The position numbers and the translations under genes are program-made. A model generated the notes under the pieces. The model was given only the letters and a program-made list of their open reading frames with translations. It did no database searches and was not told the origin of the DNA. Of a DNA stretch of 24,124 nucleotides, positions 7,282 through 15,187 are shown in pieces. Numbering within the stretch: the stretch's first letter is position 1; every line of letters starts with the position of its first letter. Origin of the DNA: Euryarchaeota archaeon UBA250 (GTDB taxonomy: Archaea; Thermoplasmatota; Poseidoniia; Poseidoniales; Thalassarchaeaceae); contig DATW01000027.1 of assembly GCA_002504845.1 (NCBI GenBank), forward strand, positions 1 through 24,124, given 5' to 3'.

Positions 7282-7809
7282 TCACTCCTCCATGATTGTA
7301 ATTCCAAATGTATCTTTGAACCATGCCTTGCATTCATCCCTCGAGACTCGATGGTGGCTTGGTAGTTTGCTAGATGCATGACGGCGTCTTTGCACTCTGT
7401 GCCCGGGTCGCTCCAGGACTATGTTGACATCGAGCCCGAATATGCCAATGTCTGGATCGTACTTCATTTCAGGGAAATCAGTGTAGTCGGCTATTCCGAA
7501 AGACAGGTTGCCTGAATCGTCAAACGACCATCCGTGAATTGTATTCTCCCTCACCCAAAGAGCGTTCTTGAGGAACTCGCTTGCTTTATCGGAATCTCTG
7601 ATTGTGACCTTGCAGCCTATTGGGGCGCCTATTCTAGTGCCCAGATCCCTATTGGTCTTCCTCGAGAGCGTCCTTACTGGCTTCTGTCCAGTAAGAGATT
7701 CTAGAACTCGCTCTGCGAGCATCAGACGGTTTCCTCCCTCGCCTACACCTATATTCACCGTAACCTTGGTGATACGCGGAGTTAGCATCGGATTTGTCTG
7801 TTCGCTCAT
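7282..7809 (-). CDS. rpl5: 50S ribosomal protein uL5
   Basis: This 5S rRNA-binding protein of the central protuberance is 175 residues. It shows PRITKVTVNIGVGEGG near the N-terminus, then the LTGQKPVRTLSRKTNRD segment and the GIFGLDVNIVLERPGHRVQRRR region typical of archaeal uL5. The start overlaps the rps4e stop by 4 bases. Canonical spc order. Confidence 0.97.
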   Translation of the reverse strand: MSEQTNPMLTPRITKVTVNIGVGEGGNRLMLAERVLESLTGQKPVRTLSRKTNRDLGTRIGAPIGCKVTIRDSDKASEFLKNALWVRENTIHGWSFDDSGNLSFGIADYTDFPEMKYDPDIGIFGLDVNIVLERPGHRVQRRRHASSKLPSHHRVSRDECKAWFKDTFGITIMEE

Positions 7810-8504
7810 GAATTTGCCTCCAATGGAAGTGCCTTGACGTCCGATATAACGAATGCATAGGACGCAATCGTCCCGAACTCATCGAATACGACTTCATTTG
7901 GCTTGGTTGATCGCTTGATATCGATTTCCTTGATTTTCGAAGTCTCTCCGACGTGCGAACCGCCCGTCATGTAGGCCGTTGCCCCGACCTCGAATGGGTG
8001 ATGAGCCGATATTTCCTGACTGGGGAGAGATATGGCTAGAGTATCTCCTGTCGAATACTCGTCGGAAGTTTCGGAAAGGAATGTTCGTCCGTCATGGAGA
8101 GTATACTGCGTTTTTCCGCCCTTGATCGTGATCTTATTGATGATTCGGCATAGCTTTGCAGATGCTTCTTTCTTGGGTATTGGCCTGTATCGTAGTTTGC
8201 CGTTGGTGTCTAAGACACAACGGTAGTTGTCGTCACCTACGGTTAGGACGTCCATCAGACCGACTGCACGGCCATGGTCAACGACAACTCTACCATCGAC
8301 CATTACTTTCTTGGTGGCCAGGATTCGCTTTGACTCCCTCTGGCTTCTTGAGAGTTCGAGCACGTCTCTGAGGATTATGCCAATCGGCATGCACATCTCG
8401 AGAGGATGGCCCGACGGGTCAGGCTTCTGGACCCAGACATTCGTCTTTCGTGGGAGTGGCCATGTTCTAGGCATTGTAAGTCGCTTCATGTGGCTGCTGC
8501 TCAT
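7806..8504 (-). CDS. rps4e: 30S ribosomal protein eS4
   Basis: This archaeal/eukaryotic small-subunit protein has 232 residues. The N-terminal S4-type RNA-binding region includes LRDVLELSRSQRESKRIL and KKVMVDGRVVVDHGRAVGLMDVL. A central domain and a KOW-like C-terminal part (ATAYMTGGSHVGETSKIKEI) follow. The ATG at 8504 overlaps the rpl24 stop, with GGAGGT 8 bases upstream. In bacteria no gene stands here, so it is another archaeal marker. Confidence 0.97.
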   Translation of the reverse strand: MSSSHMKRLTMPRTWPLPRKTNVWVQKPDPSGHPLEMCMPIGIILRDVLELSRSQRESKRILATKKVMVDGRVVVDHGRAVGLMDVLTVGDDNYRCVLDTNGKLRYRPIPKKEASAKLCRIINKITIKGGKTQYTLHDGRTFLSETSDEYSTGDTLAISLPSQEISAHHPFEVGATAYMTGGSHVGETSKIKEIDIKRSTKPNEVVFDEFGTIASYAFVISDVKALPLEANS

Positions 8505-8938
8505 TCTGCTCTACCTCCTTTGGCACGCTCGAGTATTCTTCCGATTCGGAGCGGATCCGTATCATCCAGAGTGACTACTACTATGTTGGATGCATGGATG
8601 GGCAAGGGCTCTTCCTTCCCATCTGCAGTTGAGATTGAGACTCCGTCAACTTGGACTGTGCCAGTACCAGTATCAACAGCCACAATTTTGGCTCGTACGC
8701 CGCTTTTGCCACGTGCCTGTCCGAGTCTCTTGCCCCTTGAATCGGGCTTTGCCGAGTTTGGACTTCCGAAATCGCCCCTGAGAACCTCCACCTCGTCACC
8801 GACCCTTACAGTAACTGTCCTGATGGCTGCTAGTTCTGGGTCGTCAGTCCTAAGTCTGGCTCTGATACGCTTCCTCTTTACGTGTAGAGGTGCATTGAAC
8901 TGTGCCTTTCTCTGCTTGCCTGGTTGCTTACTTGACAT
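8501..8938 (-). CDS. rpl24: 50S ribosomal protein uL24
   Basis: This large-subunit assembly initiator is 145 residues. It begins with the archaeal KQPGKQRKAQFNAPLHVKRK segment and has a KOW motif (RVGDEVEVLRGDFG). A C-terminal extension of about 50 residues continues a second beta-rich part. I chose ATG 8938 because GGAGGTG lies 5 bases upstream. A longer in-frame frame to 9175 would run through rpl14 and is an artefact. Starts just after the rpl14 stop. Confidence 0.96.
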   Translation of the reverse strand: MSSKQPGKQRKAQFNAPLHVKRKRIRARLRTDDPELAAIRTVTVRVGDEVEVLRGDFGSPNSAKPDSRGKRLGQARGKSGVRAKIVAVDTGTGTVQVDGVSISTADGKEEPLPIHASNIVVVTLDDTDPLRIGRILERAKGGRAE

Positions 8939-8951
8939 ACATCCACCTCCA

Positions 8952-9350
8952 TCATACAATTTGCTTTGCCGTTGCAGCGATTCTAGGCCAACGCTCAGCG
9001 GCTTCTCTACTGATCGGGCCCTTAATGTCCGATCCGCGAAGTTCGCCTTTCTCGTTGGTAATGACACACGCGTTATCTTCGAATGAGACCCATGTGCCAT
9101 CGACTCGACGGAATGGTCTTCTCTGGCGAACGATGACTGCGGTGAATATCTGTCGGCGCATCTCAGGGGTTCCACGGCGCACTGTTACTCTAATCAAGTC
9201 CCCAACTCCTGCGGAGGGGTATCTTCGCGCTACTCCGCCCTTGCGTAGAACGTTCATGAGTTGGACAATCTTGGCACCAGTGTTGTCAACACAGTCCATT
9301 TTGGCCTGGGTGGGCAGTGCGTTCGTTACTGAGCTTGAGATCCCCTTCAT
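8952..9350 (-). CDS. rpl14: 50S ribosomal protein uL14
   Basis: This large-subunit protein forms an intersubunit bridge near the sarcin-ricin region. The 132 residues show DCVDNTGAKIVQLMNVL near the start, the GDLIRVTVRRGTPEMRRQ loop and the C-terminal ERWPRIAATA segment. The five-stranded barrel signature DNTGAK is intact. The start overlaps the rps17 stop (ATGA) with GGAG 5 bases upstream. Confidence 0.98.
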   Translation of the reverse strand: MKGISSSVTNALPTQAKMDCVDNTGAKIVQLMNVLRKGGVARRYPSAGVGDLIRVTVRRGTPEMRRQIFTAVIVRQRRPFRRVDGTWVSFEDNACVITNEKGELRGSDIKGPISREAAERWPRIAATAKQIV

Positions 9351-9694
9351 TGCAACTCCCCCTTCTCAATAACGCAGAATTTAACGGTCTTGGAAAGCGG
9401 TCGGCATTCCATGACTCGTACTCTTTCTCCGACCGAAACCTCGCCTATGCAAGATGGGAGATGTGCGGAGTATCGGTGGGTTCTCTTCTGATATCTCTCA
9501 TACTTGGGCATGTAACGCGTTGTCTCGCGTTCTAGGATTATTGAGCTGTCCATTCCGACAGCAGAGACGACCTTGCCTTCAATAATCTGGCCGCGGACCC
9601 TAAGTGAGCCGTAGAATGGGCAATTCTCATTTCCATCCCATTGTCCCTCTGGAGTCTTGACATCGATTCCGATATCTCTTATCTTTGCCATCAT
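9347..9694 (-). CDS. rps17: 30S ribosomal protein uS17
   Basis: This primary 16S-binding small-subunit protein is an OB fold of 115 residues. It shows NCPFYGSLRVRGQIIEGKVVS, then the KYERYQKRTHRYSAHLPSC segment and VSVGERVRVMECRPLSKTV, all typical of the archaeal/eukaryotic form. Two neighbouring ATGs (9694, 9691) follow AGGAGG; either spacing is acceptable. Touches the rnp1 stop. Confidence 0.97.
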   Translation of the reverse strand: MMAKIRDIGIDVKTPEGQWDGNENCPFYGSLRVRGQIIEGKVVSAVGMDSSIILERETTRYMPKYERYQKRTHRYSAHLPSCIGEVSVGERVRVMECRPLSKTVKFCVIEKGELQ

Positions 9695-9951
9695 CTATTC
9701 CTCCTGTATCTTCGATTGACTCTGTCTTCTGGCCTTTGAGTGACTTTCGATCCCTCTATGACCGTATCTCCATTGTCGAGTGTGAATCTGATTACGTTCT
9801 TTGGGATCACATGGACCCCTTTCGATGACCTTACCCTCAGAGTGTGCTTGGTCTCATCGACTATCATGCCCTGGAGCCCTATCAGCCCATTGTCCTTGGA
9901 GTCGATGACTGTGATGGTCATGGCCAACCATGGTTGATTCAGCAAACTCAT
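9691..9951 (-). CDS. rnp1: RNase P protein component 1 (Rpp29/Pop4 homologue)
   Basis: This protein subunit of archaeal RNase P supports tRNA 5' processing by the catalytic RNA. The 86 residues carry the Sm-like core: LIGLQGMIVDETKHTLRV, VIPKNVIRFTLDNG, and the near-terminal EGSKVTQRPEDRV, which matches the family's closing RPEDR motif. ATG 9951 overlaps the aIF1 stop by one base, with GGAGGTG 5 bases upstream. Its place between the aIF1 gene and rps17 is common in Euryarchaeota. Confidence 0.94.
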   Translation of the reverse strand: MSLLNQPWLAMTITVIDSKDNGLIGLQGMIVDETKHTLRVRSSKGVHVIPKNVIRFTLDNGDTVIEGSKVTQRPEDRVNRRYRRNR

Positions 9952-10250
9952 CACCGCACCTCCACCCTGTAACCGTTCTGCTCCAATACCTTAGCAGCCC
10001 GCTTCTTGTGTTCGCCTTGCAGCTCTATAACTCGCCCTTTTACAGTGCCACCGCTTGCGCATGCAGACTTGAGAGTCTTTGCCAGTTGGTTGATGTCTAT
10101 GGCCGTATCCTCAATTCCGTCGACGATAGTAACCATCTTTCCATACCTCCTTCTTGCTGTAGAAATTACTGCTGTTTGTTGTTCCTTCGCTATCTCCTGA
10201 CATATACACAGTTCTTCCGGCAGCCCACATAGATTGCAAATACCTGCCAT
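9951..10250 (-). CDS. translation initiation factor aIF1 (SUI1 family)
   Basis: This factor binds the 30S P-site region and controls start-codon selection. The 99 residues start with a small Cys knuckle (C5, C8, C15, C17 in CNLCGLPEELCIC) typical of archaeal aIF1. The SUI1 fold follows, with TIVDGIE, KSACASGGTVKG and IELQGEHKKR. The usual ACGGT is ASGGT here. ATG 10250 is preferred over an in-frame GTG at 10274 because the Cys knuckle aligns with the family start. It follows rpl29 by 7 bases. Confidence 0.95.
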   Translation of the reverse strand: MAGICNLCGLPEELCICQEIAKEQQTAVISTARRRYGKMVTIVDGIEDTAIDINQLAKTLKSACASGGTVKGRVIELQGEHKKRAAKVLEQNGYRVEVR

Positions 10251-10257
10251 ATGGGCT

Positions 10258-10461
10258 CTACTCCTTCCTCTCACTGTTTATGCTCGTCAGAAGTCTAGCG
10301 ATACTCCTGCGAGTCTGTTTGAATTCACCTGGGTTGGAAGAGGATCCGCCAAGTGCTTGCTGTGCCCTTAGCTGGAGGAGTTCTTCACGCAGCTCCTCGA
10401 GACGCCTGAGCATCTGCTCCATCGACATCTGATCGATATCATGCATTGAAAGGTGACTCAT
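10258..10461 (-). CDS. rpl29: 50S ribosomal protein uL29
   Basis: This small two-helix large-subunit protein lies at the exit-tunnel rim, next to the SRP and translocon docking site. The 67 residues show MSMEQMLRRLEELREELLQLRAQ and the closing EFKQTRRSIARLLTSINSER, the family signature. I chose ATG 10461 because AGGAGG stands 6 bases upstream. A longer in-frame frame to 10578 would run into rps3. Confidence 0.95.
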   Translation of the reverse strand: MSHLSMHDIDQMSMEQMLRRLEELREELLQLRAQQALGGSSSNPGEFKQTRRSIARLLTSINSERKE

Positions 10462-10462
10462 A

Positions 10463-11158
10463 TCATTCCTCCTCCCCTGCAGATTTTGGAGCATTGCCCT
10501 GCTCCTCTGTATTCCATGCGACGTCTTCGACAACGGGTGGCAACCCGGCCTCGGCTCTTTCGCGAATGATGATTTCATGTGGCAGTCGGGTGCCTGGGCG
10601 CATTATTCGCACTGTGCAGCCGACTGTTCCAAGCTTCTTGACAGCAGTCGCGAATCCACTATCCATGACATCTAGAGCCACTTGTCCGCAATACTTGATG
10701 TGCCCCTTCTGGAACTTCTGGACCCTGTGTCTTGCACCGGTTATCTTGCCACTCAAGACGACTAAGCATCCTCTTGCACCGGCATCCATAATGTTCTGGA
10801 CAGTGCCGTGGCCGGCTCTTCTGAAGAACCACCCTCGCTCCAGTGAGCTAGCAAGGCGGCTAGCCATGACCTGTGGGTTGAGCCTTGGTTCTTCGATCTC
10901 CTCGACTTGGAGTTGTGGCTGGAATAGATCGAAATCATTTCTAAGACGATCGTTTAATTCGCGGATAGTCTTGCCTCTTCGACCATACACTCGCCCGACC
11001 ATCTCAGCTTGGATGGTCACCTCAGTCCCTTCAGGCGTCCTATTGAATTTGAGGCCTCCATAGCCTGCACGCTCAGTTTCTCTGAGAAGATATTCTTTGA
11101 CTAGCTGACGCTCGACATTTCTGTGAATCGTCTTACGAATAGTGTTCTGCTTTGCCAT
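10463..11158 (-). CDS. rps3: 30S ribosomal protein uS3
   Basis: This 30S head protein at the mRNA entry has 231 residues. The KH domain carries VYGRRGKTIRELNDRL; the C-terminal domain has RGCLVVLSGKITGARH and VKKLGTVGCTVRIMRPGTRLPHEI. A short acidic C-terminal tail ends it (AGEEE). Of two close ATGs, 11158 is favoured because GAGGG lies 6 bases upstream; at 11164 the site would abut the start. The rpl22 stop overlaps this site. Confidence 0.97.
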   Translation of the reverse strand: MAKQNTIRKTIHRNVERQLVKEYLLRETERAGYGGLKFNRTPEGTEVTIQAEMVGRVYGRRGKTIRELNDRLRNDFDLFQPQLQVEEIEEPRLNPQVMASRLASSLERGWFFRRAGHGTVQNIMDAGARGCLVVLSGKITGARHRVQKFQKGHIKYCGQVALDVMDSGFATAVKKLGTVGCTVRIMRPGTRLPHEIIIRERAEAGLPPVVEDVAWNTEEQGNAPKSAGEEE

Positions 11159-11167
11159 AGTCATCCC

Positions 11168-11692
11168 TCAGAACTCGTCTTCCTCAACTTCTTCGCCAAA
11201 GTGCTCAATGAAAATTTCTAGATTTACTTGATAGTGATTCTTCGGGGTTGCTCGTCCTCTTGCCCTTGGACGGAATCCCCGGGATATTTGCCCTCTGTGA
11301 GCAGCCACGTGAGTTATCACCATCTCATCAGGGTCGATGGTATCATACCTCTGTCTTGCGTTGTCCATGGCGCTGTTGATCAGACGGATGAATTCTCTCG
11401 AAGCCTTGTAGGGATAGGCACCTGGTCCCATCTTGCCTTTCCTGTGGCCCGCCATAGTATTGCCTCCCTTGCCCTTTCTGGAACGTCGAGTGTAGGGGAT
11501 AGCATCCTGCTTGCGCATTACGCGTTCCAAGTAATCAATGGCCTGGACAGTTGTCTTTCCGCGTATGAACTTGGCAATATGATAGCAGTGCTTGTGATGT
11601 ACGTCGACATTTACTGCTCTTGCCGTCGCGAGGAATGCCCCCTCAAGCAGCTGGGTGTATCCGCTCTGAGGTTGTCCCTGGTTTCTGCTCAT
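11168..11692 (-). CDS. rpl22: 50S ribosomal protein uL22
   Basis: This large-subunit protein lines the exit tunnel. The 174 residues include VHHKHCYHIAKFIRGKTTVQAIDYLERV, the tunnel loop region RRSRKGKGGNTMAGHRKGKMG, and DEMVITHVAAHRGQISRGFRPRARGRA. It ends with an acidic tail (EEVEEDEF). The ATG at 11692 has GAGGTG 5 bases upstream, joined to the rps19 stop as TGAGGTG. Confidence 0.97.
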   Translation of the reverse strand: MSRNQGQPQSGYTQLLEGAFLATARAVNVDVHHKHCYHIAKFIRGKTTVQAIDYLERVMRKQDAIPYTRRSRKGKGGNTMAGHRKGKMGPGAYPYKASREFIRLINSAMDNARQRYDTIDPDEMVITHVAAHRGQISRGFRPRARGRATPKNHYQVNLEIFIEHFGEEVEEDEF

Positions 11693-11701
11693 ATTTTCAC
11701 C

Positions 11702-12193
11702 TCACTTCAACGCTACATGCTTGGAAGACCTTGTTGCACCCACACCGGGCCCTGTGTGCTTCACTGACTTTCGAGTAGGGGCGTATTCTCCCATTGCGTG
11801 CCCGATCATCTCTGGTTGGATCTCCACCTTGACAAATTGTCTACCGTTGTGTACGCCAACGGTTCTACCTACCATAGAGGGTACAATGTACATGCTCCTG
11901 CAATGTGTCCTGATCATCCCATTTGTTGAGTGGAATTTATGCAATAGCTTCTCGCATTCCTCAGAAAGGCCTCTTGCATAGGACCTCCTTGCTCTGGCAG
12001 GCAGCAATGCTACGATGCTAAGAGCATCTGGATCGCTTTCTGGAGGGTAAAGAGGGATTTCTTTCAGCTCGTCCATAGTGTATCCTCGCCATAGAAATTC
12101 TTTCTTGCGGCGCTCGGCGACGGTTGATCTTCGCTTCCTCGCCTGCCTGCGAGCAAGTTTAGGTGAGCGGAATACCTTCTTTGATCGTGCCAT
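11702..12193 (-). CDS. rps19: 30S ribosomal protein uS19
   Basis: This 30S head protein contacts the A-site region and 50S bridges. The 163 residues have a long basic N-terminus typical of archaea, then FLWRGYTMDELKEIPL, MIRTHCRSMYIVPSMVGRTVGVHNGR and MIGHAMGEYAPTRK, the uS19 core. It is somewhat longer than the usual 130-150. Start at ATG 12193, 9 bases after the rpl2 stop. Confidence 0.97.
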   Translation of the reverse strand: MARSKKVFRSPKLARRQARKRRSTVAERRKKEFLWRGYTMDELKEIPLYPPESDPDALSIVALLPARARRSYARGLSEECEKLLHKFHSTNGMIRTHCRSMYIVPSMVGRTVGVHNGRQFVKVEIQPEMIGHAMGEYAPTRKSVKHTGPGVGATRSSKHVALK

Positions 12194-12202
12194 GTCAAAA
12201 CC

Positions 12203-12919
12203 TCACTCCTTCTTGCTCCTTCCACGGCCGGTTCTACTCGGCGCGATGTGGCCAACTTTCTGTCCTGGTGGAGCAGTTCTTGGGACAGAGTTTGGCCCGT
12301 GTACTGCCTGATGATTACCGCCTCCGTGGGGGTGGTCTACTGGATTCATTGCAACACCGCTTACTGTCGGGTATAATTTCCCTCGTGCCTTGGCTCGCTT
12401 GTGGGCTGCGCCGGCTTTCATGAATGGTTTCTCTGTCCTGCCGTGGCCTGCAAGTACGCCTATCGTGGCTCTGCAAGAAGATGGCAGATCTTTCAGACGG
12501 CCACTTGGCAGGCGTACTCTGACCTTATCCCCCATGCGAGTATCGACAAAGGCTGAGTTTCCGCCTGATCTGGCGAATTTCCCGCCGTCGCCCGGACGTG
12601 CTTCAACATTGCAAACTGGAGTTCCCTCGGGAATCTTGTTCAGCATGGTAACGTTACCTGGCCTGAGGCTGACCTTGGAAGAAAAGGCGAGTTTCTGCCC
12701 GACGCTTATTCCGTCTGGTGCGCCCATGTGGCCGATGCTTCCATCTTCGAAGCGGATTTTAGCAAGAGGTGCCGTGTGGGCAGCACTGTGTACAAGATCG
12801 ACAACCTCTGCCATCTGCTCGGATACTCTTGGCAGAGAGTTAGCAGCCGGGAATCGATGGCTTGCGACCCTGTTCTTGGGGCTTGATCCCCTGCGTTGTG
12901 AACGTGTCCTCTTGCCCAT
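12203..12919 (-). CDS. rpl2: 50S ribosomal protein uL2
   Basis: This protein lies close to the peptidyl transferase centre. The 238 residues match archaeal length. The OB-like and SH3-like domains are recognisable from IRFEDGSIGHMGAPDGISVGQK and NVEARPGDGGKFARSGG. The conserved loop NPVDHPHGGGNHQ is intact, including the histidine important for peptidyl transfer. ATG 12919 follows GAGGAGGT at 6 bases. Canonical position between rpl23 and rps19. Confidence 0.98.
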   Translation of the reverse strand: MGKRTRSQRRGSSPKNRVASHRFPAANSLPRVSEQMAEVVDLVHSAAHTAPLAKIRFEDGSIGHMGAPDGISVGQKLAFSSKVSLRPGNVTMLNKIPEGTPVCNVEARPGDGGKFARSGGNSAFVDTRMGDKVRVRLPSGRLKDLPSSCRATIGVLAGHGRTEKPFMKAGAAHKRAKARGKLYPTVSGVAMNPVDHPHGGGNHQAVHGPNSVPRTAPPGQKVGHIAPSRTGRGRSKKE

Positions 12920-12931
12920 GAATATACCTCC

Positions 12932-13222
12932 TCAGAATGCTCCTAGTTTCAATGCGGCTTCTTCTGCATCGTAACCATCTGCAAGACGAACGCTGGCGTG
13001 CTTGCCTGTTCTTGTGATACGTGTATTGACTTTTGAGACCTTTACGTCGAGAAGAGTCTCGACTGCTTCCTTGATTTGAGGCTTTGTTGACTCTCGCCTC
13101 ACTATGAACTCAAGTCTGTTGTTATTCTGCTGACGTCGGTCGTCGCCGTCGGCGATTCTCCTGGCTTCGAGAGTTTTCTCTGTGATCCAAGGCATTTGTA
13201 TTACTGCATAAGGGTCAACCAT
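12932..13222 (-). CDS. rpl23: 50S ribosomal protein uL23
   Basis: This exit-tunnel protein docks SRP and nascent-chain factors. The 96 residues show PWITEKTLEARR, RLEFIVRRESTKPQIKEAVETLLDVKVSKVNT and the C-terminal KHASVRLADGYDAEEAALKLGAF. I chose ATG 13222 because GAGGTG lies 6 bases upstream and shares bases with the rpl4 stop. The longer frame to 13309 overlaps rpl4 and has no family support. Confidence 0.96.
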   Translation of the reverse strand: MVDPYAVIQMPWITEKTLEARRIADGDDRRQQNNNRLEFIVRRESTKPQIKEAVETLLDVKVSKVNTRITRTGKHASVRLADGYDAEEAALKLGAF

Positions 13223-13227
13223 TGTAT

Positions 13228-14106
13228 TCACCTCATCTCCTCTATTGCCTTCTTGGTCCAAACGGTCAGACGCCCGATATCTCCGCCCGGTGCAAGATCT
13301 TCTGCGCAAAGATCTCTTGCGGCGACGACATCGACGCCCGGTACGTTCCGAGCCGCCTTGGAGAGTGCTCCGGTCTGCGAAACTACCAGGAGGACTGATT
13401 TTGGAGTCCTTCTTCTTCGACCCCTCATCTTCCCCTTGCCAGCTCGTATTGAGCGCCCATTCTTAGCTCTGTCAAGATCGTCGCCTAGGCCTAACCCTTG
13501 CATCATAGCAACAAATTTTCTTGTCGCGTGGGCGAGAGGGATTGACTCGGGATCGTGGACATCTGATTCGCCATCTTTGACTTCTGTGTATTTGTCAATT
13601 ATTATTGGGAATCTGAGTGATTCATCGAATCTATGGCCCCTTGATGCTACTATTTCAGAATTACAGGTTGCTGCGATGGCGGAGTCTCTGGCAATTCTCT
13701 TCTGCTTGGTATTGAATTTCATGCTCCAGTCTTTCTCCACGAGAGGCCCATGGGCTCTTCTCCCACCTCTCGTGTGTGGGTTCTGGGCTGCTGTTCTCTG
13801 GCCCGTCTTCCTCATGATTCTGGAAACGCCTCGGCCCTTGCCCCACCATTCCACGGAATGCTTCATTCCAGCTTGTGGAGCCTTCTTGCCATCATGCGTT
13901 CTATGTCCGTAGGGTTGGCGCCTATTTGCTCTTGACGAATGAACTGCATCCTTCACCATATCTTCGCGGATATCTGATGAGAATGATTCGGGTAATTCGA
14001 CTTTCGATCCATCCTTTGCTGAAACCTCATATGTCTCTGAAAGAAGGCCTGCATCAACCTCTATCTGTGATATTTCATTGTTTAGGGAGTATGATGTTGC
14101 CTTCAT
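13228..14106 (-). CDS. rpl4: 50S ribosomal protein uL4
   Basis: This exit-tunnel large-subunit protein belongs to the archaeal/eukaryotic long type. The 292 residues show RANRRQPYGHRTHDGKKAPQ-like tunnel-loop sequence, GRGVSRIMRKTGQRTA, GGRRAHGPLVEKDWSMKFN and the C-terminal VDVVAARDLCAEDLAPGGD. It is somewhat longer than the common 250-260. ATG 14106 is 4 bases after the rpl3 stop, with GGAGTG upstream. In bacteria L4 represses its own S10 operon; nothing here shows the same for this archaeon. Confidence 0.97.
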   Translation of the reverse strand: MKATSYSLNNEISQIEVDAGLLSETYEVSAKDGSKVELPESFSSDIREDMVKDAVHSSRANRRQPYGHRTHDGKKAPQAGMKHSVEWWGKGRGVSRIMRKTGQRTAAQNPHTRGGRRAHGPLVEKDWSMKFNTKQKRIARDSAIAATCNSEIVASRGHRFDESLRFPIIIDKYTEVKDGESDVHDPESIPLAHATRKFVAMMQGLGLGDDLDRAKNGRSIRAGKGKMRGRRRRTPKSVLLVVSQTGALSKAARNVPGVDVVAARDLCAEDLAPGGDIGRLTVWTKKAIEEMR

Positions 14107-14110
14107 TCAA

Positions 14111-15187
14111 TCACACTCCCTGCTTCGATGCCGTACTCACATAGGCCAGACTCACAGGATGGGTATTTTTCCTTGGACGGATAGGATCACGGAGGCGAAG
14201 GAGGCGCTTTGCTGGGCCGGGTAGACTCCCCTGAACGAGGACATACGAGTTCCGAACCTCTCCGTAATTTAGGAAGCCTCCTGCAGGAGTTATCTCATTA
14301 TTCTCAGGATCAGATATCCTCAGCAGACGCTTGTTGAGTTCAGTTCTTTGATGATAGCCGACTTGACCCGCCTGGGGAACTGTAGAACGCACATAGCCTG
14401 TTCCGAAGTCACCAAGATTACCTGCCTGACGTCGTCTCTTGCTGTTCTTGTGACTGAGTAATTTTACACCCCATCGCTTAACTGATCCTTGGAACCCCTT
14501 GCCCTTCGTGATTCCTATTACATCTATCTCCTGGCCGTCCTCCCAGACGTCATCGATCGTTATATCGGACCCCAATCTTTCACGGGCCCACTCTAATTTC
14601 TCAGAGGTTGTCCCTCCAGCAAGGTTGAGTTCCATGATCTCAGCCGTCTTACTCGAAGTACCGCTGACCAGCTGTGGCTGTGTTGCAGCGATTATCCGAA
14701 CTTCAATGAGTTCGCTCGCAAGGAGTGCGTCATAGGCTGCCTGATTGAATCCTGCAGTTCTCTTGGGTATTCTGCCAGCTCGCTTGGCTGGCTTTCGACC
14801 CTCAGAAGCATCCCTCTCTCCACGGGTTGCATTGGCCAGTCTTGGAGTGATTCCGCTTGGTAGATCGTCTGGTTCGCACCAAACCTCCCCTGCAGTTCGC
14901 AGGCCATACGGGTCCATCACATATCCGCGTACGCCGAGAACCTTCATCGGAGGAGTTTCGACTACAGTAACCGCTCTTCTGACTTCTTGTCCTGCACTAG
15001 TTGATGTTGGATTCGTATTGTGAACTAGAACGTGTGTCATGCCGGCTTTCCAACCAGCGAAACCTTGGACGCGAATACCATCTGCAGAAACATCAGGCCA
15101 TGCCGTAATGGTTCCATACGGACGATTGGCCCGCTTGCGCGGGCTAAAGCCCATGCTGCCACGTCGTGGTCGGTGCTTATCGGCCAT
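14111..15187 (-). CDS. rpl3: 50S ribosomal protein uL3
   Basis: This protein is needed for early 50S assembly and contacts the peptidyl transferase region. The 358 residues show MADKHRPRRGSMGFSPRKRA at the start, KAGMTHVLV, then KGKGFQGSVKRWGVKLLSHK and VGYHQRTELNKR, all uL3 hallmarks. ATG 15187 has AGGAG 8 bases upstream. It is the first gene of the ribosomal cluster and has a structured upstream region of 284 bases, so the main promoter probably lies there. Confidence 0.98.
   Translation of the reverse strand: MADKHRPRRGSMGFSPRKRANRPYGTITAWPDVSADGIRVQGFAGWKAGMTHVLVHNTNPTSTSAGQEVRRAVTVVETPPMKVLGVRGYVMDPYGLRTAGEVWCEPDDLPSGITPRLANATRGERDASEGRKPAKRAGRIPKRTAGFNQAAYDALLASELIEVRIIAATQPQLVSGTSSKTAEIMELNLAGGTTSEKLEWARERLGSDITIDDVWEDGQEIDVIGITKGKGFQGSVKRWGVKLLSHKNSKRRRQAGNLGDFGTGYVRSTVPQAGQVGYHQRTELNKRLLRISDPENNEITPAGGFLNYGEVRNSYVLVQGSLPGPAKRLLRLRDPIRPRKNTHPVSLAYVSTASKQGV

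Noticed and set aside
8939..9175. N-terminal extension of rpl24 in frame
   Set aside because: It overlaps rpl14 completely and lacks a ribosome binding site; the family start is at 8938 with a strong site.
13223..13309. N-terminal extension of rpl23 in frame
   Set aside because: It lies within rpl4 and shows no similarity to uL23; ATG 13222 has a strong ribosome binding site.
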